Shown here: one piece after another, positions 53,602 through 60,449 of the stretch
How positions within the stretch are numbered: position 1 is the stretch's first letter
How the letters are laid out: every line of letters begins with the position of its first letter
Assembly (NCBI RefSeq): GCF_004361855.1
Contig: NZ_SNWQ01000013.1
Location: 210,781-274,780 of the forward strand
Length of the DNA: 64,000 nt
Reading direction: 5' to 3'
DNA from: Kribbella caucasensis
GTDB lineage: Bacteria > Actinomycetota > Actinomycetes > Propionibacteriales > Kribbellaceae
Notes under the pieces: model-generated
Seen by the model: the letters and a program-made list of their open reading frames with translations, nothing else
Database searches by the model: none
Told to the model about the DNA's origin: nothing
Made by a program: the position numbers and the translations under genes

Positions 53602-55077
53602 ATGCAGGGCTTCAGATTCAACACCCCTCCGGGCTGGCCGACCCCTCCAGAAGGTTGGGTGCCGCCGGACGGTTGGTTGCCGGACCCGTCCTGGCCACCA
53701 GCGCCTGTCAATTGGGCGTTCTGGATTCCTGACGACGGCGGACAGACCGGATCGCCGAGACCGAAACACCGTGCTACTGAACCCGCGGTCGAGGCTGCCG
53801 AGGTCGCCTTGCCGGATGCTGGTTCGGCTCCCAAGCAGGACATTGGGTCGGAGCCGACCCTGCCGCTGTCCGACGATGAGGCACCGGCTGGTGAGCGCCA
53901 GCGGTTGGCTGCACTGCGAGATGAGATCGCTGCAGAGACGAAGAAGCTTGCCGATCTCCGTGCTTCGGTTGAGAGTCTGCGGCGCCAAGGTTCGTCGGAT
54001 GGCGGCGACGACCTGGAGCAGTCGGCAGCGGACCTCCGCGCGCAACTGGTGGAACTCAACGATGCGCTGTTGCTGCAGCAGGTGGGGATCTACGAATACC
54101 ACCACCCACTGGAGAATGCCGACGCCTACAGGGAACGGCTCGCCGACCTACGAGAGCGCACCAAGACGCGCGTACGCTCCAAAGAAGCTGTGCTCGCCTC
54201 GGACATGTTCTCGTACAACAACTCCTTGGCGAAGGGACGGAAGATGACATCCGACTTCGCCAAACTGATGCTCCGGGCCTACAACGCCGAGGCCGATAAC
54301 TGCGTCCGATCTCTGCGGGTCGGCGCTGTGGCAACGGCGAAGAAGCGGCTTGAAGCCTCGGTTGAGACCATCGCGCGGCTGGGCAGCATGATGGAGATGC
54401 GGATCTCCCCGGACTATCACGCTCTCAGACTTGAGGAGATCGAACTCACCGCGGACTACCTGATGAAGGTGCAGGAGGAGCGCGAGCAAGCGCGCGAGGA
54501 ACGCGAACGACTCCGCGAAGAACGCAAAGCAGAACAGGAACTTGCGGCCGAGCGCGAACGCCTCGATAAGGAGCGAACGCACTACTTGAACGCCCTGCAG
54601 GCATTGAAGGACCAGGGCAAACTCGAGGAGGCCGCCGAACTCGAAGCACATCTTGGTGAGATCGATAAGGCTATCGAGTTGAACGACTTCCGGGCTGCCA
54701 ACATCCGAGCCGGATATGTGTATGTCATCAGCAACATCGGTGCCTTCGGCAAGGACGTCGTGAAGATCGGGCTCACGCGCAGACTCGAGCCGCTCGACCG
54801 GATCCGGGAGCTGGGCGATGCCTCAGTTCCCTTTCCGTTCGACGTTCATGCACTGTACTTCTCTGATGACGCAGTGACATTGGAGAACGAACTCCATGCA
54901 GCGTTCGCGGATCGGCGGCTGAACCAGGTCAATCTCCGGCGAGAGTTCTTCTTCGCGACGCCGACTGAAGTCCGGGGGATCCTGGCCGCCAAGGTCGGCA
55001 GCTTGCTCGAGTTCTCGGAGGCACCGGAAGCCACACAGTACTTTCAGAGCCACGCTGGCTGGCCAGCTCGGGCGTAG
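53602..55077 (+). CDS. DUF4041 and GIY-YIG (T5orf172-type) nuclease, SNIPE-like
   Basis: 491 residues. Residues 9-45 are Trp/Pro repeats of GW type; coiled coils lie at about 92-160 and 275-365; between them is a DUF4041 domain (SYNNSLAKGRKMTSDFAKLM, RAYNAEADNC, SPDYHALRLEEIELT). The C-terminus is a GIY-YIG fold of T5orf172 type: G371-Y-V-Y, V-K388-I-G390, R394, and E428 in LENELHAAF as the probable catalytic Glu, ending RREFFFATP. DUF4041 plus GIY-YIG is the makeup of SNIPE, a reported anti-phage nuclease that cuts incoming DNA; that protein is membrane-anchored, and no membrane helix is seen here. The ATG follows GGAGG by seven bases. Confidence 0.85.
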   Translation: MQGFRFNTPPGWPTPPEGWVPPDGWLPDPSWPPAPVNWAFWIPDDGGQTGSPRPKHRATEPAVEAAEVALPDAGSAPKQDIGSEPTLPLSDDEAPAGERQRLAALRDEIAAETKKLADLRASVESLRRQGSSDGGDDLEQSAADLRAQLVELNDALLLQQVGIYEYHHPLENADAYRERLADLRERTKTRVRSKEAVLASDMFSYNNSLAKGRKMTSDFAKLMLRAYNAEADNCVRSLRVGAVATAKKRLEASVETIARLGSMMEMRISPDYHALRLEEIELTADYLMKVQEEREQAREERERLREERKAEQELAAERERLDKERTHYLNALQALKDQGKLEEAAELEAHLGEIDKAIELNDFRAANIRAGYVYVISNIGAFGKDVVKIGLTRRLEPLDRIRELGDASVPFPFDVHALYFSDDAVTLENELHAAFADRRLNQVNLRREFFFATPTEVRGILAAKVGSLLEFSEAPEATQYFQSHAGWPARA

Positions 55078-55100
55078 CAAGGTTGGGTGTGGCCTCGTCG

Positions 55101-55979
55101 TCATTCGCCGGCGGGTGTGTGATGTGTTGCCTGCTGCTGGCCGAGTGTTCGGGTGAGGATGGCTCGGGCGTCGTCGCCGTAGGCGGCTGCATTGGCGAGG
55201 TGGCCGAAGACTCGTTCGTAGGCTGCGAGTTCGTCTGACTGGCTGATGTTGAGTACGGCGGTGAAGAGTTCGACGATGGCGAGTTTATTGTCGTAGAGGT
55301 AGAAGCCGTGGAGTGGGCCGACGCTGAGTGGTACGCCGAACGGGATGATGCCGACGCGGATGGTCGGGAGTGTGGTCATGGAGATGAGGTGGCCGATCTG
55401 GCCGGTCATGACGTCGGGTGGGCAGACCTGGTAGCGGAGCACGGCTTCGGTCATGACGAAGTGGAATCGCTTGTCGCCGCGGTGCAGGACTCGTTGCCGG
55501 TCCATGCGGGCCGCGATGGCTTCTTCGAGTTCGGCTTCGCTCTTCGGTACGCCGCGTTCGGACTCGTCGGGGTCGCCTTCTGCGAATCGGTACCTGGCGT
55601 ACTCGGCTGTCTGGAGCAGGCCCGGGACGAAACACGGCTCGAAGTTGCGGGTGAGTTCGGTCTTCGACTCGATCTCGGCGATCGATCGTTGCCGGGAGGG
55701 GAGTCCGGTACGGAACATGCGCCGGAACTCGACGTACTGCTGCTCCAGTGACCGCAGGGTCGCGACGAGTTCGGGGACGAGTTGCTCGCGATCGCAGATC
55801 CGGGCCCAGGTGGTGACGTCGGTGTCGGACGGTGTCTGCCGGCCGGCCTCGATCTTGGAAATCTTGGAGGGTGGCCAGCCGGCCTCGCTGGCGAGGCGGC
55901 GGCCGGTGAGGTGGGCGTCCAGCCTCATCTCCCGAAGCCGGTTGCCGAGCGCCTCGCGCGCTCGCTGGAAACTGGACAC
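55101..55979 (-). CDS. XRE-family regulator with DUF5753 domain (WhiJ-like)
   Basis: 292 residues. HTH (LREMRLDAHLTGRRLASEAG, then PPSKISKIEAGRQTPS) and a DUF5753 ligand-type domain starting near residue 90 with IESKTELTRNFEPCFVPGLL and TAEYARYRF. The GTG at 55979 is used; a longer upstream frame overlaps the DUF6879 gene. Such proteins in Streptomyces pair with small partner proteins and influence development. It is the last of a three-gene leftward operon and ends 23 bases from the convergent nuclease gene. Confidence 0.9.
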   Translation of the reverse strand: MSSFQRAREALGNRLREMRLDAHLTGRRLASEAGWPPSKISKIEAGRQTPSDTDVTTWARICDREQLVPELVATLRSLEQQYVEFRRMFRTGLPSRQRSIAEIESKTELTRNFEPCFVPGLLQTAEYARYRFAEGDPDESERGVPKSEAELEEAIAARMDRQRVLHRGDKRFHFVMTEAVLRYQVCPPDVMTGQIGHLISMTTLPTIRVGIIPFGVPLSVGPLHGFYLYDNKLAIVELFTAVLNISQSDELAAYERVFGHLANAAAYGDDARAILTRTLGQQQATHHTPAGE

Positions 55980-55989
55980 CCACGCTCGC

Positions 55990-56559
55990 TTACTTGTTGA
56001 TGTTGTTCTTGCGGAGGAACTCGTCGTCGAAGGTGCCAAGATAGTCGGCCCTGGGCAACGCGAACCGCCGTGCGATGTCGCGGTAGTGCGCGTGTTCGAC
56101 GACCACCGCGGGGTCATGGATCACGTCGGCGCCGAGTAGGACGTCCTGATCGTCGTGGCGCAAGATGCACATCTTGTGCGAGTCGAGCAGCCAGTAGTCG
56201 TACGTCGGTAGGCCCAGCTCGTCGGCGCGGTCGCGTGCGATGTAGCGGATGTCTTCGCCCGCTGCGGTGTTGAGCCGGGACAGGTTGAGTCCGAAGCGGG
56301 TGTAGTCCGACCAGGGTTCGGTGACGACACGAACGCGCTCGACGCGCTGGCCCTCCAGCGTGCGCCGGAGGATCAGGCCCATCCAGTCTTCCATCCAGGA
56401 GTCGTCGCTGGGCTGTCCTGTGAGGAACTTCTGCACGTGTTCGGCTTCGCCGGGGTCGGCGTAGTTGTCCCGCACCTCCAGCCGATACGCCGTGTGCTGG
56501 TAGCTGCGGGCGAACTGGACGAACTCCGGTCCGGCACTGACGAAGGTTGAGTCGGTCAC
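55990..56559 (-). CDS. DUF6879-family protein
   Basis: 189 residues: FVQFARSYQHTAYRLEVRDNY at the start, then the family core WMGLILRRTLEGQRVERVRVV, WSDYTRFGLNLSRLNTAAGE and DYWLLDSHKMCILRHDDQD, ending in a helical region. DUF6879 proteins occur next to WhiJ-like regulators and are thought to act with them; mechanism unknown. The GTG at 56559 overlaps the stop of the upstream small gene (GTGA), and the regulator starts ten bases after its stop. Confidence 0.86.
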   Translation of the reverse strand: MTDSTFVSAGPEFVQFARSYQHTAYRLEVRDNYADPGEAEHVQKFLTGQPSDDSWMEDWMGLILRRTLEGQRVERVRVVTEPWSDYTRFGLNLSRLNTAAGEDIRYIARDRADELGLPTYDYWLLDSHKMCILRHDDQDVLLGADVIHDPAVVVEHAHYRDIARRFALPRADYLGTFDDEFLRKNNINK

Positions 56560-56795
56560 GCTGTCGTACCGGTGTGGTGCGCAACGATCAGGTCCGCGAG
56601 GCCCTTCGTGATGATGACCGCGTCCTCGCCGTCGGGGAAGTTCACGAGCTGGCCGCGGGCGTGGTCGCTGGTGAGCTTGTAGCCCTGCACGATGAATCGA
56701 CCGTCGTCGGTCGCGTAGTACGACGGGCAGCCGTCCTTCCCGGTGTTCGGGTCGGTAGCGATGTGTTCGAGCTGTTCGGGCTGCTTGTGGTCCAT
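56556..56795 (-). CDS. 79-residue small partner protein of the WhiJ-like operon
   Basis: 79 residues, beginning MDHKQPEQLEHIATDPNTGK, with GCPSYYATDDGRFIVQGYKL and DGEDAVIITKGLADLIV. Small proteins of this type are the first gene of WhiJ/DUF6879 units. The ATG at 56795 follows AGGAG by seven bases; the end overlaps the DUF6879 start. No enzyme motif is visible. Confidence 0.8.
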   Translation of the reverse strand: MDHKQPEQLEHIATDPNTGKDGCPSYYATDDGRFIVQGYKLTSDHARGQLVNFPDGEDAVIITKGLADLIVAHHTGTTA

Positions 56796-56853
56796 GTGCG
56801 TCTCCTGGGTGAGGCGGTCGGTAACTCCGGCTGTTCACTCAGCGTGCGGGAAT

Positions 56854-56939
56854 GCTCGCGCAACAGTCAACACCTTCGCGAGAAATTGCAAGCAACTTTC
56901 TTCAGCGCGCGCAGACCGCTCCCTAAGGTGTAGTCACCG
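56854..56939. promoter_or_regulatory. Divergent promoter of the WhiJ-like operon and the 53-residue gene
   Basis: CTCGCG and CGCGAG form an inverted repeat near 56854-56882, followed by TTGCAAGCAA (56886-56895), a short palindrome. TAAGGT at 56934-56939 may be a rightward -10. The WhiJ-like protein is the natural candidate to bind here. Confidence 0.35.
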
Positions 56940-57015
56940 GCCAGGGCGGCGGTTGAGCGCGTTCTCCTGCCCTGTCGCCCTGGCCGCTCCAAGCAATGGC
57001 TCTGTCGGAGGAAGA

Positions 57016-57177
57016 GTGAACGCAACCGAGCAGCAAACGCGGGACTGGCCAGTGCTCCGTTCAGCCCAGGAGTTGGACTGCGACGGCAGGAATCCTCGTA
57101 CCGACGAACCCTGCCTCCTCGGTTATCACCGCGGACCACATCGGGACGAGACTGGTGACGAGTGGCTCGACGACTGA
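57016..57177 (+). CDS. 53-residue Cys/His-containing small protein
   Basis: The GTG at 57016 is four bases after GGAGG. The product has CDGRNPRTDEPCLLGYHRG then PHRDETGDEWLDD: two cysteines and two or more histidines that could bind a metal. It diverges from the WhiJ-like operon. No family recognised with certainty; small proteins like this are common in actinobacterial genomes. Confidence 0.6.
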   Translation: MNATEQQTRDWPVLRSAQELDCDGRNPRTDEPCLLGYHRGPHRDETGDEWLDD

Positions 57178-57418
57178 CCCCACACCTCCAGCGGTCCGCA
57201 TAGCGCGGACATCGTTGATCAGGCCGCGGCTCACCGCCTTTTTGATGGACACGCGTTTGCTGGCGGAGAACGCGGACGAACTCTCGCTGCCGGGTCAATC
57301 GGGCACGGACTGGGCCAACCCCTTCGCCTGTGTCGAATGAACCAGCCCCGTCAGAGTGTCATCGCGACCTCCGCGCCGCCGCAGCTTACGGAGGCTCAAG
57401 CGCATCGACAGGCCGGCG

Positions 57419-57757
57419 TCATGTCCAAGATCCGTACGGCCGCCGAGGCCACGGCAACTCTGTGATCAGGCGTCTCTGTGCCAGGGAAAGCTGCTCCCGG
57501 AGCGTGGCGTTGGCCTGCTGAAGTTGGGTGACTTGGCGCTGCAGACGGTCGACTTCCGCCACGAGGACGGCGATGTGTTCAGCCTGGATTGCTTCTGCTG
57601 AGCGGACTCGTTTTCGGCTCCGCCAGTTGCGGAGGCGGCAGCGATCTGAGCAGAAGCGTTGGTCGGATCTGGCCGCTGTATAGGTGTCGCCGCAGTACTC
57701 ACAGACGTGTTGGCGCGCGGTCGGATTGTGCCCAAATGGGGGTGGAAGGTCGTCCAT
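57419..57757 (-). CDS. Small zinc-ribbon/coiled-coil protein
   Basis: 112 residues. C19, C22, C36 and C40 (CEYCGDTYTAARSDQRFC, SDRC; C-x2-C-x13-C-x3-C) form a probable zinc finger, followed by RNWRSRKRVRS, basic, and a coiled coil (about 58-98, VLVAEVDRLQRQVTQLQQAN). The layout suggests a DNA-binding dimer. The ATG at 57757 has no obvious ribosome site. It stands in the accessory region between the 53-residue gene and the IS110 remnant; its target is unknown. Confidence 0.68.
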   Translation of the reverse strand: MDDLPPPFGHNPTARQHVCEYCGDTYTAARSDQRFCSDRCRLRNWRSRKRVRSAEAIQAEHIAVLVAEVDRLQRQVTQLQQANATLREQLSLAQRRLITELPWPRRPYGSWT

Positions 57758-58066
57758 AAAGGCTCAACGTCCGGTCCGCGAACATGCCGAAATACGCGTT
57801 GCACATCGCTGACACGCCTCGAATGCCAGATGTGTAACGGCTTGCGACTTCGTCGCTGCGGCGGCGGGATGAGAATCGTGGGTGCCGTTCGGCGACGTCG
57901 AGTCACACTGGTGCGGGTGAGCCCGTAGATGCGTAAGGCGCGGGGTCTTCGGGTGCCGGTGGATTGTTGCTGCGAGCACGTGGGTCTGTGTCCTGGCAGA
58001 GGGCCCTCCGGACGGTGCGCAGCCGCGGGTGTCGCGGGTCGGAGTCGAGGCCGGAGGGAGTTCTCG
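57758..58066 (+). other. 309-base region in front of the IS110 remnant; possible bridge-RNA segment
   Basis: No gene is seen. In IS110-group elements the non-coding bases between the left end and the transposase start encode the bridge RNA that picks donor and target DNA. The bases from about 57900 to 58066 include several short complementary blocks (for example GGGCCCTCC and GGAGGGAG) and could be such an RNA. The left end of the element was not located. Confidence 0.25.
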
Positions 58067-58425
58067 ATGGAGGTGTTGTTCGAGCGGGTGGCGGGCTTGG
58101 ATGTCGGCAAGGCGTCGGTCACCGTTTGCGTGCGCATTCCGGGCAAGAGGCAGGGGAGCCGTTCGTCGCAGACGCGGACGTTCAAGACCACGATCGGGTC
58201 GCTGCGGGTGATGCGCGATTGGCTGGTCGAGAACGGCGTGACGGTCGCGGCGATGGAGTCGACGTCGACGTATTGGAAGCCGCCGTTCTACTGCCTGGAG
58301 GAGGTGATGGAGGTCTGGCTGCTGAACGCCGCGCACATGAAGGCGGTGCCGGGCCGCAAGACCGATGTGCGGGATGCGGAGTGGATCCGCCCAGTTGCTT
58401 GAGCACGGGCTGTTGTCGCCGTCGT
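58067..58425 (+). pseudogene. IS110-family transposase, N-terminal fragment with frameshift
   Basis: 111 codons from an ATG with GGAGGGAG upstream: VAGLDVGKASVTVCVRIPG, the first acidic residue of the DEDD RuvC-like site, and AAMESTSTYWKPPFYCLE with the Glu. After DAEWI an extra C shifts the frame to a stop at 58402; the correct frame resumes as AQLLEHGLLSPSF and then ends in unrelated sequence near 58425. The C-terminal half with the conserved serine is missing. The element is dead as it stands. Confidence 0.82.
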
Positions 58426-58546
58426 TTGCCGGTGACGAGGACACGATTTGTCGTGCCGTGGACACTGCGTGGTCGGCGATGGGTTCGTAATAGCGAGCGA
58501 TCAAGGCGAGGTTGACCGCTGCCTCGACGCCGTAGGGATCACAGGC
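58424..58546 (-). pseudogene. phoU C-terminal fragment
   Basis: Leftward reading gives DPYGVEAAVNLALIARYYEP then IADHAVSTARQIVSSSP, which resembles the PhoU helix with RYYERIADHA. No start codon or upstream domain is present, and the fragment abuts the broken IS110 end, so a deletion or rearrangement joined them. A chance match is possible because the stretch is only about 40 residues. Confidence 0.45.
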
Positions 58547-59237
58547 CGGGGGTACTGGAAACGCACGGTCTTGGCGAGGTGTCGACGTCCACCAAGGTGT
58601 CGGACGTGATGACGGCTTCGGCTTGGGCGAGGTTGGTGCTCAGGACGGCCGCTGTCGACTGTCCGACCGCGGCGCCGACGGCCACCCCCAACAGCATTCG
58701 GCCAGAGCCGAGATTTTCCGGTGGAGGGAAGGAGAACACTGTGAGCACGCGCGATGGAAACCGCGAGAGGAGTATTGACTTGGGCGCCGCCCTGGTTACG
58801 GTGGCGGCCATGGCCAACCACGCCCGCGGCCGTTCGGTCCCGGTCCACCAGACCGCAGATCCGGACGACATCCACGCTGTCGGGTACGGTCCCCTCGAGG
58901 TGCCACACGTACCCCGAGGGCTACGCCGGAATGCCAATGCACAAGGAGACTTCGGTGCGGGACGGGCGCTGGAACTATCATCTGATGCTCCCCTGTCCAA
59001 CGTCGGTGTACGTGACTGGTACCGCCGGACGATGGAGTGACGGGAGCAACCGGCGGGCTCGCCGACGTTCCACTGGTGAGCTGCAGATCGGTAGGGAGGT
59101 GTCACGGGGCCTACCGCAGGGCTCTCGTAAGCACTGTAATGACATAACGTCACGTCAGTTTAGTGTCGCCCTTTACTTGACGTCTGTTTGACGTTACTGT
59201 TCGAGCTCGTGGGCCGCTCTGACCCGCCGGCGCCTGG
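58547..59237. other. Degenerate region with no secure gene
   Basis: One frame, GTG at 58741 to 59040 (99 codons) behind GGAAGGAG, has a good ribosome site but no recognisable product; another rightward frame reads plausibly for a while (ETSVRDGRWNYHLMLPC), and a leftward frame near 58600-58700 begins like a signal peptide (VAVGAAVGQSTAAVLST). None is convincing throughout, so this is probably decayed sequence. GACATAACGTC at 59141-59151 and GACGTTAC at 59190-59197 match the palindrome by the lacI start. Confidence 0.35.
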
Positions 59238-60239
59238 TCAGGCGTCGGCCAGGGCTGTCGCCGAGTCGCGGACGACAAGCTCGGGCTCGGGATTGGCGAT
59301 GATGCCGCCGGCGCAGGGGCGTCCCGCCATCAGCTCGTACAGCCCGTGGACGCCGGCCCGGCCGAGCTCGTACATGGGCATCCGGACCGCGGTCACGGCG
59401 GGGCGCAGGTGTTCCATCAGGCCGACGTCGTGGATCCCGACGACAGACAGCTGGTCGGGTACGGCGATGCCGAGGTCCCGGGCGGCGGCCAGTACCCCGA
59501 CGGCGCTCATGATGTTGTTCACCACGACCGCGGTCGGCGCGGCCGGCAGCTGCAGAGCCTGTCGCAGCCCGTCGGCACCGGCCTGCTCACCGAACCCGGT
59601 GGCCAGGTGCGGCGCCGGTTCCAGCCCGGCCTGCTGCATCTCCTGCTGATACCCGAGGTAGCGCTGCCGGAACGCGTGTCCGGTCGCCCCACCGATGAAG
59701 ACGATCCGGCGATGGCGCAGGTTGAGCAGGAATCGGGTCGCGATCTCGCCCGCGCGGCAGTCGTCGATGCTGACCCAAGGGTGGTCCTGGGCGTAGTCCA
59801 GGCTGAGGATCGGCTTGGGATGGGAGCGAAGCTCGGCCATCACGTCGTCGTCGTACAGCCGGTCATCCCGGATCAGGATGCCGTCGACGGTGCCGTGGCT
59901 GAGCAGCCGGGTGACGAACTGGCTGCCGGAGCGCATCGTCTCGGCGTCGCCAAGCAGGACTGTCCCGCCGCGCTCGGCCGCGGCCGCGTAGACGCCGCGC
60001 AGCAGGTGGGTGTAGACGGGATTGTCGAGCTTGTGGAGGATCAGCGCGATCATGCCGGTGCGGTTGAGCCGCAGGGACCGGGCCGCTTGGTTGGGCTGGT
60101 AGTCGAGGTTCTCCATGGCCTGGATGACCCGCGCACGGGTGGCCTCGCTCATCCGGGTGTGGGTCGTGCCGTTGAGCACGGCCGACACGACCGCGACCGA
60201 TACCCCCGCTGTGCGGGCGATGTCCCGTTGCGTTGCCAC
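59238..60239 (-). CDS. LacI-family regulator
   Basis: 333 residues. HTH and hinge: TQRDIARTAGVSVAVVSAVL, then NLDYQPNQAARSLR, and a sugar-binding periplasmic-protein-like domain with GLRQALQLPAAPTAVVVNN and SVVGIHDVGLMEHL. The GTG at 60239 follows GAGGGGGC by eight bases; an in-frame TTG at 60278 would place the palindrome at 60264 inside the gene. It diverges from the polysaccharide lyase and probably represses it until an oligosaccharide binds. Confidence 0.92.
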   Translation of the reverse strand: MATQRDIARTAGVSVAVVSAVLNGTTHTRMSEATRARVIQAMENLDYQPNQAARSLRLNRTGMIALILHKLDNPVYTHLLRGVYAAAAERGGTVLLGDAETMRSGSQFVTRLLSHGTVDGILIRDDRLYDDDVMAELRSHPKPILSLDYAQDHPWVSIDDCRAGEIATRFLLNLRHRRIVFIGGATGHAFRQRYLGYQQEMQQAGLEPAPHLATGFGEQAGADGLRQALQLPAAPTAVVVNNIMSAVGVLAAARDLGIAVPDQLSVVGIHDVGLMEHLRPAVTAVRMPMYELGRAGVHGLYELMAGRPCAGGIIANPEPELVVRDSATALADA

Positions 60240-60263
60240 GCTTGCAAGCCCCCTCGAACCGTT

Positions 60264-60274
60264 GACGTAACGTC
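60264..60274. promoter_or_regulatory. Candidate LacI operator between lacI and the lyase gene
   Basis: GACGTAACGTC is an 11-base palindrome 25 bases before the lacI start. GATACGTCA near 60300 is a weaker copy, and GACATAACGTC at 59141-59151, past the other end of lacI, differs at one base. Confidence 0.5.
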
Positions 60275-60449
60275 TCAACCAAGCCTACGGTGAATTAACG
60301 ATACGTCACCTAAGGGGCCTCGGCCCGGAACCAGGCCAGTCTCGCGCGCGCGCCCCTGGACCGACCGCGCGAACCGTGGGGGTGCTTGGGCGCTGGTGGG
60401 TGCAGTCGAAGGACTCAACGAACACTCTCACGTGTCAGAAGGAGATGGG

